A stretch of 15,294 nt of DNA from an uncultured Bacteroidota bacterium (GTDB taxonomy: Bacteria > Bacteroidota > Bacteroidia > Chitinophagales > Chitinophagaceae): the NCBI GenBank assembly GCA_903912435.1, contig CAIWHI010000518.1, positions 1 to 15,294 on the forward strand, in the 5' to 3' direction. A program made the position numbers and the translations under genes. Numbering within the stretch: position 1 is the stretch's first letter; each line of letters starts with the position of its first letter. Below, piece by piece: positions 1 through 6,742 of the stretch. Under the pieces are notes generated by a model. The model was not told where the DNA came from and did no database searches. It saw only the letters and a program-made list of their open reading frames with translations.

Positions 1-79
1 AGCATTAATGCAAAGATAGGATAATGGGTGGTTTGATAGGCCCTAACCTGATAAGGGTGAAAGAAGAAAATAGTGAGCC

Positions 80-1090
80 TTATTTTACGAATGCCATAGT
101 CATACCACTGCCAAAATAATATCCTGAACCTGCAACACCGGGTTTACTACCTATTTCAAAGCTAAAGCCCAAATTGAGCCTTTTTCGGGTATAGACTATT
201 TTTTTACCTAGCCGCCATCCTAACTTGGTTGTTTGGAAACTTCCCGGTACATCGGGTACTATAGGGTAAGAATGACCATTGGCCTGAAATGGGTCGAACG
301 ATGTAGAAGCCATTAGGATATCGAAAAAGGTTTCTTTGTAAACCCCATTAAGGTAGGTATTGTTTGAATAGTCGGGTAAGTTATTTTTTGTACGCACCCA
401 CATATAGAAGATATCGGCAAGACCAACGTAAATGCCGTTGGTATAAGCATTGGTGTAATAAACATTAGATAAGATAGTGCCATCTTTTGTTTTTACAGCC
501 CCATAGTCGTGGTCTTTGAGCTCATTACTGTTCATATCAGTAGATACGATAGAGGTGAGATGGTATAGCCCACCTCGGGCAGCAAAGATTCTGCGACAAG
601 GGAGTCTGGCTTTTATATAATGCTCGGTGGAAATAGTGCCACCATAGGTATTGGTGCTGGTTTTACTTAGAATAATCTTTTGCTTTTTGCGGGCATGCAA
701 ATCGAGTAGGTGAAACCGGCCTCCTAATTCGAATTGGGAAGCCCCTATTAAATTGTCGCTTTTATTTTGGATATTAACATAGGCCTTAATGTACTGCCCA
801 TGCAGGGAAATAAGTTTAGGAAGGTACACGTCAGCCTCGATACCTGCGGAAAGTTTGAAAGGGTCACCAGTACTGCATTCATTATTGAAGGGTAATATTT
901 GACCAATGATTTTCATACCCGAAGACCGGTTGCGCAAAACATAGATGCTAACACCTGTAGTAGATTTAAGTGTATCATCGGAGTAGGGTTGTATGGCCGA
1001 ACATATACCTATGCCTGAGAAATAGGATAAAGGCACCAATATTGAAAATATTAGTGCCTTTATCCTGATATTGCCTGATGAATTATTCAT
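80..1090 (-). CDS. Putative outer-membrane beta-barrel protein (unknown function)
   Basis: I do not recognise a named family. The 336-residue product begins with a Sec-type signal peptide: a basic stretch near residues 9-11, a hydrophobic core at about 12-30, and likely cleavage after Ala32. The rest is rich in short alternating polar/hydrophobic segments with Gly and aromatic residues, for example GLYHLTSIVS, GIYVGLADIFYMW, TKLGWRLGKK and LNLGFSFEIG. It ends in a strand-like GYYFGSGMTMAFVK. This pattern fits an outer-membrane beta barrel, although the last residue is Lys, not the classical Phe. The gene starts 36 bp after the stop of the upstream lipoprotein gene on the same strand, so the two are probably co-transcribed from the promoter at 1706-1736. 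Lipoprotein/barrel pairs in this phylum often form envelope complexes, but nothing here identifies a substrate. A secreted periplasmic protein is the alternative. Confidence 0.6.
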   Translation of the reverse strand: MNNSSGNIRIKALIFSILVPLSYFSGIGICSAIQPYSDDTLKSTTGVSIYVLRNRSSGMKIIGQILPFNNECSTGDPFKLSAGIEADVYLPKLISLHGQYIKAYVNIQNKSDNLIGASQFELGGRFHLLDLHARKKQKIILSKTSTNTYGGTISTEHYIKARLPCRRIFAARGGLYHLTSIVSTDMNSNELKDHDYGAVKTKDGTILSNVYYTNAYTNGIYVGLADIFYMWVRTKNNLPDYSNNTYLNGVYKETFFDILMASTSFDPFQANGHSYPIVPDVPGSFQTTKLGWRLGKKIVYTRKRLNLGFSFEIGSKPGVAGSGYYFGSGMTMAFVK

Positions 1091-1126
1091 AGCTAACCTG
1101 TTTTGGAGTGAAATTATTGTAATCCA

Positions 1127-1651
1127 TTAACCGTGTTTAGCTTTACGTTTACCCATTCTTTTAAGTTTGCCATGGCTCAGCCATTGGTTTCTTGGCTTGC
1201 CATCTAGTGCACTCTGGACATCTAGTAAACGTGGCGTAAGCATTTTAAGATTACCTGTAGGGATGTCGATTATTAGCCCTGAACCGAACCCTAGTAATAT
1301 ATCCAACCAAATTATATTTCTGCTGGCACGGGGTTTCAATTCTACAGTGGCCCGTTTGTTTTGTGATGGAGAATAGAGTTCAATGCTGGTTTTGTGTTTA
1401 GCAGGTAATTTTACCGCTGAGGTATAATATGTGGTAGTGACCGAACCGCCGATATTGCTTGAAGCTGCGAAAACTTCGCTGGTAATTTTTAGTTTTTTAC
1501 CCTCACAGGATACTTCCAGGTCTTTAGGCCCCTGCATTAATGAAACAGTAGATTTGCCATGTGCCACGGCATTGTTTAAAGTGCCAAAACAACAACTGTT
1601 TAAAAGAATGGTTAGGAGACCCAATGATGCAATTGTAGTTAGTTTTTTCAT
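1127..1651 (-). CDS. Small lipoprotein, hypothetical
   Basis: This 174-residue protein has a lipoprotein signal peptide: MKK, a hydrophobic core at about 5-17, then the lipobox LNSC with Cys20 as the predicted lipidated residue, followed by a second Cys. The mature part has a beta-rich stretch (residues about 35-105, including GPKDLEVSCEGKKLKITSE). It then has a hydrophobic, glycine-rich segment GFGSGLIIDIPTGNLKML (about 121-138) resembling the tail of many small Bacteroidota lipoproteins, in which a short hydrophobic hairpin precedes a D-x-x-TG motif. The C-terminus is strongly basic (GKLKRMGKRKAKHG). The function is unknown. A well-formed promoter lies upstream at 1706-1736, and the barrel-like protein gene follows after 36 bp, suggesting a two-gene operon. 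The neighbouring response regulator is a candidate controller (see the shared motif). Confidence 0.65.
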   Translation of the reverse strand: MKKLTTIASLGLLTILLNSCCFGTLNNAVAHGKSTVSLMQGPKDLEVSCEGKKLKITSEVFAASSNIGGSVTTTYYTSAVKLPAKHKTSIELYSPSQNKRATVELKPRASRNIIWLDILLGFGSGLIIDIPTGNLKMLTPRLLDVQSALDGKPRNQWLSHGKLKRMGKRKAKHG

Positions 1652-1705
1652 GTTTTGAATGTTTTAATTGTTTGTTAAGTGATGTAATTGTGTTAAATTC
1701 AAGGA

Positions 1706-1736
1706 CAAAACTAGTGGCAGAAGCGGGGCGTGTCAA
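1706..1736 (-). promoter_or_regulatory. Bacteroidota-type promoter of the lipoprotein operon
   Basis: Read on the minus strand, TTG (1736-1734) is followed by 20 bp and then TAGTTTTG (1713-1706), matching the TAnnTTTG -7 element of the Bacteroidota major sigma factor. The predicted start near 1700 gives a leader of about 50 nt before the ATG at 1651. The -33 TTG forms the end of the 23-bp motif shared with the response regulator promoter. Confidence 0.65.
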
Positions 1737-1756
1737 TTACACCTTAGTTGTATTTT
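1734..1756 (-). promoter_or_regulatory. Putative NarL/LuxR-type operator, copy 1 (lipoprotein promoter)
   Basis: This 23-bp sequence matches 2562-2584 at 21 of 23 positions. On the minus strand its core, TACAACTAAGGTGTA (1752-1738), is an imperfect palindrome with 6 of 7 pairs. It reads as two inverted heptamers, TACAACT and TACACCT, separated by 1 bp. NarL-family regulators bind TACnnnT-like heptamers. The core lies 1 nt upstream of the -33 TTG, centred about 45 bp upstream of the predicted start, a usual place for an activator. Binding by the regulator encoded at 1872-2513 is inference. Confidence 0.5.
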
Positions 1757-1777
1757 GTAGAGGTGGATAAGGTGAAT

Positions 1778-1834
1778 AAAAATGGTAACGGCCCGTAGAT
1801 TAGACCGGGCCACACCAATAGATGTGGTGTCCGG
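1778..1834 (-). terminator. Probable terminator after the response regulator gene
   Basis: About 40-80 bp after the response regulator stop (minus strand) lie two adjacent hairpins. The first has stem ACACCA/TGGTGT (1812-1817 with 1825-1830), flanked by an extra CCGG pairing. The second is the GC-rich stem GGCCCG/CGGGCC (1790-1795 with 1806-1811). On the minus strand the second is followed, after 7 nt, by five T residues (1782-1778). The T tract is short and slightly displaced, so termination may be partial. The next gene has its own promoter downstream of this structure. Confidence 0.5.
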
Positions 1835-1871
1835 AATAAACCAGGCCATTAATATTTTTTCTTCCTTGCTG

Positions 1872-2513
1872 TTATTTACCTAAGGCGTATACCTTATTTA
1901 AGGCGTCGGTACGGGAATTAACTTTGAGTTTGTCGTAGATATTGTGAATGTGCTTACGGACTGTTTCGATATTAATAAACAATAGTCCGGCAATCTCTTT
2001 ATACCTATAACCTTTAGACAGGTATTGTAGTATTTCCTGCTCACGGGTAGATAGTTTTTCTAATTCAGTATTCTTTTTTTCCTTTTCAGATTGGTGGAAA
2101 AAGTTAATCACCTTGCGGGCTATCTGGCTGCTCATTGGTGAGCCACCATTATATACATCAGTAATTGCTTCTAATATTTTGGTGGGTTGGGAAGATTTGG
2201 TAATATAGCCTGATGCACCAGCCTGAAGAGACATAAATATATTGTCGGAATCTTCCAACGAGGTGCACATAATAAAGTGCATAGATGGTAATAGGGTCTT
2301 TAATTGCCTTACTGTTTCTATACCTGATATACCTGTTTGCAAGTGGATATCTACAAGTACAACATCGGGTAAAAGCAGGGGCAGTTTAACCAGGGCTTCT
2401 TCGCCATCTTCAAAGGTGGCAATACACTCGTAGCCCGACGTACCATTAACCAGGATGGCTAACATATTCCGGGTTTCGTACTGGTCTTCTATTACAGCTA
2501 CTTTAATATTCAT
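1872..2513 (-). CDS. LuxR/NarL-family two-component response regulator
   Basis: The 213-residue product has a receiver domain at about 3-120. It shows the acidic pair Glu9-Asp10, phosphoacceptor Asp55 (in VLVDIHL), switch residue Thr84 and conserved Lys106. A short charged linker (about 140-153) leads to a LuxR-type helix-turn-helix at about 154-210 (LSTREQEILQYLSKG, then YKEIAGLLFINIETVRKHI, then YDKLKVNSRTDAL). It should be phosphorylated by the histidine kinase encoded immediately upstream, whose stop is 51 bp before this ATG, and bind DNA as a dimer. All residues needed for phosphorylation are present. A separate promoter candidate lies in the short gap to the kinase gene, so the regulator may be made from its own start as well as by readthrough. 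The motif beside that promoter, repeated at the lipoprotein promoter, suggests autoregulation. Confidence 0.93.
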   Translation of the reverse strand: MNIKVAVIEDQYETRNMLAILVNGTSGYECIATFEDGEEALVKLPLLLPDVVLVDIHLQTGISGIETVRQLKTLLPSMHFIMCTSLEDSDNIFMSLQAGASGYITKSSQPTKILEAITDVYNGGSPMSSQIARKVINFFHQSEKEKKNTELEKLSTREQEILQYLSKGYRYKEIAGLLFINIETVRKHIHNIYDKLKVNSRTDALNKVYALGK

Positions 2514-2534
2514 CCTTTACGATTAGTGCAATTG

Positions 2535-2564
2535 TAAAATTAATCAATGTAGGGTAGGGGGCAA
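2535..2564 (-). promoter_or_regulatory. Candidate internal promoter of the response regulator gene
   Basis: On the minus strand, TTG (2564-2562) is followed by exactly 19 bp and TAATTTTA (2542-2535), a near match to TAnnTTTG with the last base changed. The -33 element abuts the stop codon of the kinase gene. The predicted start is about 15 nt before the ATG at 2513. The weak -7 fits a promoter needing an activator. Confidence 0.45.
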
Positions 2565-2584
2565 TTACACTTTAGTAGTATTTT
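2562..2584 (-). promoter_or_regulatory. Putative NarL/LuxR-type operator, copy 2 (response regulator promoter)
   Basis: This is the second copy of the 23-bp sequence also found at 1734-1756 (two mismatches). Its core on the minus strand, TACTACTAAAGTGTA (2580-2566), reads as inverted heptamers TACTACT and TACACTT separated by 1 bp. It overlaps the last codons and stop of the kinase gene and ends 1 nt before the -33 TTG, the same geometry as copy 1. Confidence 0.45.
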
Positions 2585-4496
2585 TAGGGTTAGCCAATTT
2601 GTTAAGCGAAATTGTAATTGTAGTTTCAGTGCCCTGGCCAATAACTGAATTTAGGGTGAACCGGCCACCTATTGACTCAATACGTTGCTTCATATTGCGA
2701 AGTCCATTGCCATTTTTATTGATTAATTGCAGGTCGAAGCCTTTGCCTTTATCAGCTATTGAGATGTTTAGCTCGTTATCTGCTACCGATAATTTGATAT
2801 CCATTTCGGTGGTGCCGGAGTGTTTTATACTGTTATTGACGGTTTCTTTCACTGTGAGGAAAACGTTGCGCTGCCCCTCGCGGGTTATTTTTAATTCAGG
2901 AACAATTAGCTGGAAATCAAGGTTTGGTTCAATTTGCATGCCATCAAGATATTCGCCACAGTATTCCCGAAGCCTGGTAACTAATTGGTCGAGGGTGGTA
3001 TTTTCGGGATTTAAAACCCAAATAAGGTCGCGCATATTGTCGACCAGTTCGCGCGACATAGCTGATATTTGCTTTATCTCATAGCCCAAAAGTATATTTC
3101 CCTGTGCCTTCATGGCTGCTGAATCAGCCGATTTACTAATAACAGACAATCCTGCATTAATATCATCTAAGATAGGTGGCTCGTTGGTTATGATGTTATC
3201 TGTAGATTCTGATTTATTTTGATTGATATTAGCAAGCCTATGAGACGTTTCAGATATTGATGCCAGATCAAAGCTTAGTTGTTCATTGCCACTTATTTTG
3301 CGTTGTGCAAGATCGGCCATAAGGGATATTTTTGATAATCCTGAACCCAGGTCGTCATGCACATCTTTGGCTATCCTAAGGCGTTCGTTATATTCAGCCT
3401 CGGCAATTGCTTTTTCTCTTTTTTGTTTTTGTTTAGTTTGCAACCGGCTAAATAAAAGGAATGCAATTATCATTGTCAAAGTGAGTATGCCTATTACAGC
3501 AAGCATTTTGTAATAGGTTTTCCCCATTTCTGCTATTTGTTTTTCTTTTTTCTCCGTATCATATTTGGTTTGTATTTCAGCCATTTGTTTCGACTTCTCC
3601 ATATTCATCAGGCTATCCTTGGCGGTCGTATATTTTTTATAGAGTTCATAGCCCTTTTGGTAATTACCCATTTTAGAATATTCCTCTGCAAGGTTGCCAT
3701 AGGTTTCTATAATCAATTCAGACGAGTTTATTTCGAAGCCTGTTTTGAGTCCCTTTTCATTGAGTTCAATAGCCTTTTTGTAATCGCCCAGCATTTCATA
3801 AACATTGCCTATGTTAGACAGATTTGCGGCCACCATGAATTTGTTTCCCAATTTTTCACTAATGGCTAATGATTTTTGGTAATAACTAATGGATTGGTCA
3901 TAATCTTTGAGGTATTTATAAACAATACCCAAATTATTAAATAGTATAGCCATGCGCTCTTCGGCTTTTGTGGCCTCGTAAAGGGTTAGGGCTTTTTTAT
4001 ACTCTGCCAGAGCCTCAGGGTATTTTTTCTGTTGTTCATAGATGATTCCCCTATTGTTGGCGCAGTCGGCAATAGTAGCAGTATCGTTGATGGTAATGCC
4101 AATAGCTTCTGCTTCATTAAATTTTGCCAGAGCTTTGTCGAATTCTTTAATGTCGGAGTATAGTGCGCCTATGTTTTTTATGGCAGAGCAAGCACCACGC
4201 TTATTTCCTGTTTCTTCGGCAATGGAAATTGCTTGTTGGTAGGAATTGAGTGCTTCTATTGTTTTACCAATATTGCAATAGTTATTTCCGAGGTTATTAT
4301 AAATAATTATCTGGAGTTTTTTGTCTTTATTGGTTGTAGCTAATGGGAGCGAGGTATTTAACAGGTCAATAGATTTATTGTAATCACCATTATTGAACAG
4401 CTTTATGGCTTCCTTTGTTAAAGAATCGGCATTCAATTCTCTGGCCGAACTGCACAAGGACGAAATTGCCAATAATAAAAGCATTAGATATCTCAT
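2565..4496 (-). CDS. TPR-containing sensor histidine kinase with duplicated DHp hairpin
   Basis: This 643-residue membrane sensor kinase is the cognate partner of the downstream response regulator. A signal peptide (about 1-18) is followed by six to seven TPR units with a 40-residue period (NLG/NIG-x-x-Y repeats at 68, 108, 148, 188, 228 and 268), expected to be periplasmic. A coiled coil (about 296-326), one transmembrane helix (about 330-349) and a cytoplasmic HisKA_3-type phosphotransfer region follow, with phosphoacceptor His380 in KDVHDDLGSGL. The HATPase domain (about 540-632) shows the N-box ETVNNSIKHS, the G1 box DKGKGF and the G2 box GNGLRNM, so it should bind ATP. Oddly, residues 380-427 are repeated at 443-490 without gaps at an offset of 63 residues, with about 16 identities in the best 44 positions. 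The second copy has Leu443 in place of the histidine. The TPR ligand or partner is unknown. Confidence 0.9.
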   Translation of the reverse strand: MRYLMLLLLAISSLCSSARELNADSLTKEAIKLFNNGDYNKSIDLLNTSLPLATTNKDKKLQIIIYNNLGNNYCNIGKTIEALNSYQQAISIAEETGNKRGACSAIKNIGALYSDIKEFDKALAKFNEAEAIGITINDTATIADCANNRGIIYEQQKKYPEALAEYKKALTLYEATKAEERMAILFNNLGIVYKYLKDYDQSISYYQKSLAISEKLGNKFMVAANLSNIGNVYEMLGDYKKAIELNEKGLKTGFEINSSELIIETYGNLAEEYSKMGNYQKGYELYKKYTTAKDSLMNMEKSKQMAEIQTKYDTEKKEKQIAEMGKTYYKMLAVIGILTLTMIIAFLLFSRLQTKQKQKREKAIAEAEYNERLRIAKDVHDDLGSGLSKISLMADLAQRKISGNEQLSFDLASISETSHRLANINQNKSESTDNIITNEPPILDDINAGLSVISKSADSAAMKAQGNILLGYEIKQISAMSRELVDNMRDLIWVLNPENTTLDQLVTRLREYCGEYLDGMQIEPNLDFQLIVPELKITREGQRNVFLTVKETVNNSIKHSGTTEMDIKLSVADNELNISIADKGKGFDLQLINKNGNGLRNMKQRIESIGGRFTLNSVIGQGTETTITISLNKLANPKNTTKV

Positions 4497-4558
4497 GTGA
4501 TTGATATTTATTCAAATAAAAAAAGAAAATATTAGGTAGGTCTATTTAAGGTAGGCGC

Positions 4559-4592
4559 AAAAAAAAGTGCAGAATACCGAAGTATTCTGCAC
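4559..4592 (-). terminator. Rho-independent terminator of asnS
   Basis: On the minus strand a perfect 11-bp stem, GTGCAGAATAC with GTATTCTGCAC (4592-4582 and 4577-4567), closes a TTCG loop. This gives the very stable C-UUCG-G tetraloop, and eight T residues follow at 4566-4559. It lies about 40 bp after the asnS stop and separates asnS from the kinase gene. Confidence 0.93.
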
Positions 4593-4633
4593 ACAATATA
4601 ATGAAATAAACTAAAAAAGATAAAATGGTATTT

Positions 4634-6064
4634 TTAAAACTCTGCGTTTTTAGGAGTACGTGGGAAAGGTATTACATCGCGGATATTGGTCATGCCGGTA
4701 ACGAATAATACCAAACGCTCGAAGCCAAGTCCGAAACCAGCATGGGGAACGGTGCCGAATTTCCTTGTATCGAGGTACCAGTACATCTCATCGGTAGGGA
4801 TATGCATTTCATTCATTCTTTGGGTGAGCTTGTCAAGCCTTTCTTCCCTTTGTGAGCCACCTACCAATTCCCCAATACCCGGAACCAGGATGTCCATAGC
4901 TGCTACGGTTTTGCCATCGTCGTTTTGGCGCATGTAGAATGCCTTGATATCCTTGGGGTAACCTGTAACTATAACTGGTTTTTTATAGTGTTTTTCCACA
5001 AGGTAACGTTCATGCTCACTCTGCATATCTATGCCCCACTTCACATCATACTGGAATTTCTTCTTCTTGTAATGAGTGGAGTTTAGTAATACTTCAATAG
5101 CCTCGGTATAGGTAATCCTTTCGAATGAGTTATTGAGTACGAATTCCAGTTTTTCAACCAGACCCATTTCGCTGCGCTCATTCATTGGTTTTTGTTTTTC
5201 TTCATCTACCAATCTTGTAGCTAAGAACTCAATGTCTTCGCGGTTGTGCTCAAGGGCATAGGCTATTACATACTTAATAAAGTCCTCAGCGAGGTCCATA
5301 TTATCTACTATGTCGTTGAAGGCTACCTCGGGTTCTATCATCCAGAACTCAGCCAGGTGGCGGGCAGTATTAGAATTTTCGGCCCTGAAGGTCGGACCGA
5401 AAGTGTAGACCTCGCTAAAAGCCATAGCTCCTAATTCGGCCTCCAACTGACCACTTACAGTAAGGTTGGTGCAGCGGCCAAAAAAGTCTTCTTTATAGTT
5501 AATCTCGCCATCTTCATTGCGTGGAGGATTATTAATAGGTAGGGTGGTAACGCAGAACATTTCACCTGCACCCTCGGCATCAGAAGCTGTAACAATAGGC
5601 GTATGCATGTAAACAAACCCGCGGTCGTTATAGAACTTGTGGATTGCATAAGCCAGGGTATGGCGTACACGGAACACAGCCCCAAATGTATTGGTACGGA
5701 AACGCAGGTGGGCAATCTCGCGCAGGTATTCAAGACTAGGTTTGTTCTTTAATTGCAGTGGGAATTCTTCTGTATTGCATAGGCCCAGTATGGTAATTGA
5801 ATCTACTTTAATCTCTACTTTCTGCCCCTTGCCCAATGATGGTATAACGGTGCCATCAATGCTCAAAGAAGCACCGGTGGTGATATTTTTTACAATTTCA
5901 GGGTCGGTTTCCAGGCTTATTACAGCCTGTATATTGCCCATGCAAGAGCCGTCATTAATTGCAATAAACTGATTGTTGCGGAATGACCTAACCCATCCCT
6001 TCACATTTACCTGGTATCCAGACTCTTCGTTTTTAAGTATGTCCTTGATTTTTGTGCGTTTCAT
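4634..6064 (-). CDS. asnS: Asparaginyl-tRNA synthetase
   Basis: This class IIb aminoacyl-tRNA synthetase charges tRNA-Asn with asparagine using ATP, in the cytoplasm. Its 476 residues are close to the usual length (about 466). The N-terminal OB-fold anticodon-binding domain is at about 17-100 (VNVKGWVRSFRNNQFIAIND). The catalytic core carries class II motif 1 near 150-170 (HTPIVTASDAEGAGEMF), motif 2 at 222-229 (FGPTFRAE, continuing into NSNTARHLAEFWMIEPE), and motif 3 at about 443-457 (GFGLGFERLVLFVTG) with the ATP-binding Arg. The C-terminal RDVIPFPRTP is characteristic of AsnRS rather than AspRS. The gene appears monocistronic, with a -7 element just before the ATG and a strong terminator after the stop. 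No residue loss is evident. Confidence 0.97.
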   Translation of the reverse strand: MKRTKIKDILKNEESGYQVNVKGWVRSFRNNQFIAINDGSCMGNIQAVISLETDPEIVKNITTGASLSIDGTVIPSLGKGQKVEIKVDSITILGLCNTEEFPLQLKNKPSLEYLREIAHLRFRTNTFGAVFRVRHTLAYAIHKFYNDRGFVYMHTPIVTASDAEGAGEMFCVTTLPINNPPRNEDGEINYKEDFFGRCTNLTVSGQLEAELGAMAFSEVYTFGPTFRAENSNTARHLAEFWMIEPEVAFNDIVDNMDLAEDFIKYVIAYALEHNREDIEFLATRLVDEEKQKPMNERSEMGLVEKLEFVLNNSFERITYTEAIEVLLNSTHYKKKKFQYDVKWGIDMQSEHERYLVEKHYKKPVIVTGYPKDIKAFYMRQNDDGKTVAAMDILVPGIGELVGGSQREERLDKLTQRMNEMHIPTDEMYWYLDTRKFGTVPHAGFGLGFERLVLFVTGMTNIRDVIPFPRTPKNAEF

Positions 6065-6068
6065 TGTG

Positions 6069-6076
6069 CAAAATTA
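6069..6076 (-). promoter_or_regulatory. -7 promoter element immediately upstream of asnS
   Basis: TAATTTTG on the minus strand matches TAnnTTTG and ends only 4 nt before the asnS ATG (6064). No TTG is found at the expected -33 position (around 6096-6100). If used, transcription would begin at or next to the start codon, giving a leaderless or nearly leaderless mRNA. Confidence 0.4.
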
Positions 6077-6185
6077 AATTATTTCTGTTGGCAGATAATC
6101 TGGTGTAAGATAAATAAATGCCTGAATTAGTGTGGGATTCCGGTATTTATTAATGATTTTTTATCAGTTTTTTGGGTGCTAAGAT

Positions 6186-6563
6186 TTATTTGCTAAAGAA
6201 CAAATACTTTATCGCCATTATCATCAAGAAGACACCGAATATCCTTTTGAGTGTGGTTTCATCCATTTTGAGGGCTACTTTGCTACCAAAGTAGCTGCCT
6301 GCCACAAAGGCGATACATAATATTCCGGCTACCTTAAAATCTACTTGTCCGGCTTTGTAATAATTATAAACAGCAAAAGCACCTATAGGTGGCAGCAGCA
6401 TAGCTAATGAGGTGCCTTGCGCCATTTTTTGGCTTACTGCAAACAGCAATACCAGGGCAGGTACTATCAGCACCCCGCCACCTATTCCTACCATACTACT
6501 CATCACCCCGGCCATAAGACCAAGTACGAGTAATGCTATTATTGTTATTGCGGTTAGGTTCAA
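6186..6563 (-). CDS. Half-size TauE/SafE-like (DUF81) membrane protein, TTG start
   Basis: This 125-residue, very hydrophobic protein matches the N-terminal half of the TauE/SafE permease family, whose full-length members have about 240-280 residues. The family signature GxxxGxxSSMVGIGGGVLIVPALVLLF is clear at about 15-41, followed by GTSLAMLLPPIGAFAVYNYYKAGQVDF (about 50-76). About four membrane helices are predicted, ending in KYLFFSK. Proteins of this half size are common in Bacteroidota and probably dimerise, so truncation need not mean loss of function. The substrate is unknown; the family includes sulfite, sulfonate and organosulfur exporters. No ATG precedes the first helix. The start that keeps the family N-terminus is TTG at 6563-6561, with an in-frame stop at 6578-6576 upstream and an AT-rich repeat block beyond. 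The gene lies between ppa and asnS on the same strand. Confidence 0.75.
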   Translation of the reverse strand: MNLTAITIIALLVLGLMAGVMSSMVGIGGGVLIVPALVLLFAVSQKMAQGTSLAMLLPPIGAFAVYNYYKAGQVDFKVAGILCIAFVAGSYFGSKVALKMDETTLKRIFGVFLMIMAIKYLFFSK

Positions 6564-6570
6564 TTTTTTT

Positions 6571-6690
6571 TTAAGTTAAAAGTTAAAAGTCAAAAGTTAA
6601 AACGGTTTGCAAATTCAAAACTCAAAATTTAAAATTCAAAATTCAAAAGTTAAAACGGTTTGCAAATTCAAAAGTTAAAAGTCAAAAAAA
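6571..6690. repeat. AT-rich intergenic repeat block
   Basis: The gap between ppa and the TauE/SafE-like gene is filled with short A/T-rich near-tandem words (variants of AAAGTTAAAAG and AAATTCAAAA). Embedded in it is a perfect 30-bp direct repeat at 6591-6620 and 6644-6673 (offset 53 bp), which includes the non-monotonous core ACGGTTTGCAAATTC. The block contains no gene. It resembles intergenic repeat families seen in many Bacteroidota genomes, but I cannot name it. Confidence 0.75.
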
Positions 6691-6742
6691 ACTAAGGGGA
6701 GTATTGTTGGTGTTACTGATTTTAGGATACCAATAATCCCAT

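Noticed and set aside
2..18. GCATTAATGC palindrome and a minus-strand TATCTTTG (18-11) at the left edge, possibly a promoter reading out of the window
   Set aside because: No TTG lies at the right distance upstream, and the gene it would serve is outside the window.
2565..4496. Kinase insertion as a frameshift or assembly artefact
   Set aside because: The reading frame is continuous through both copies, the copies are protein-similar but codon-diverged, and all downstream ATPase motifs are intact.
6591..6673. Direct repeats that might suggest a CRISPR array
   Set aside because: Only two 30-bp copies exist, the 23-bp interval is itself low-complexity repeat sequence rather than a unique spacer, and no cas gene is present.
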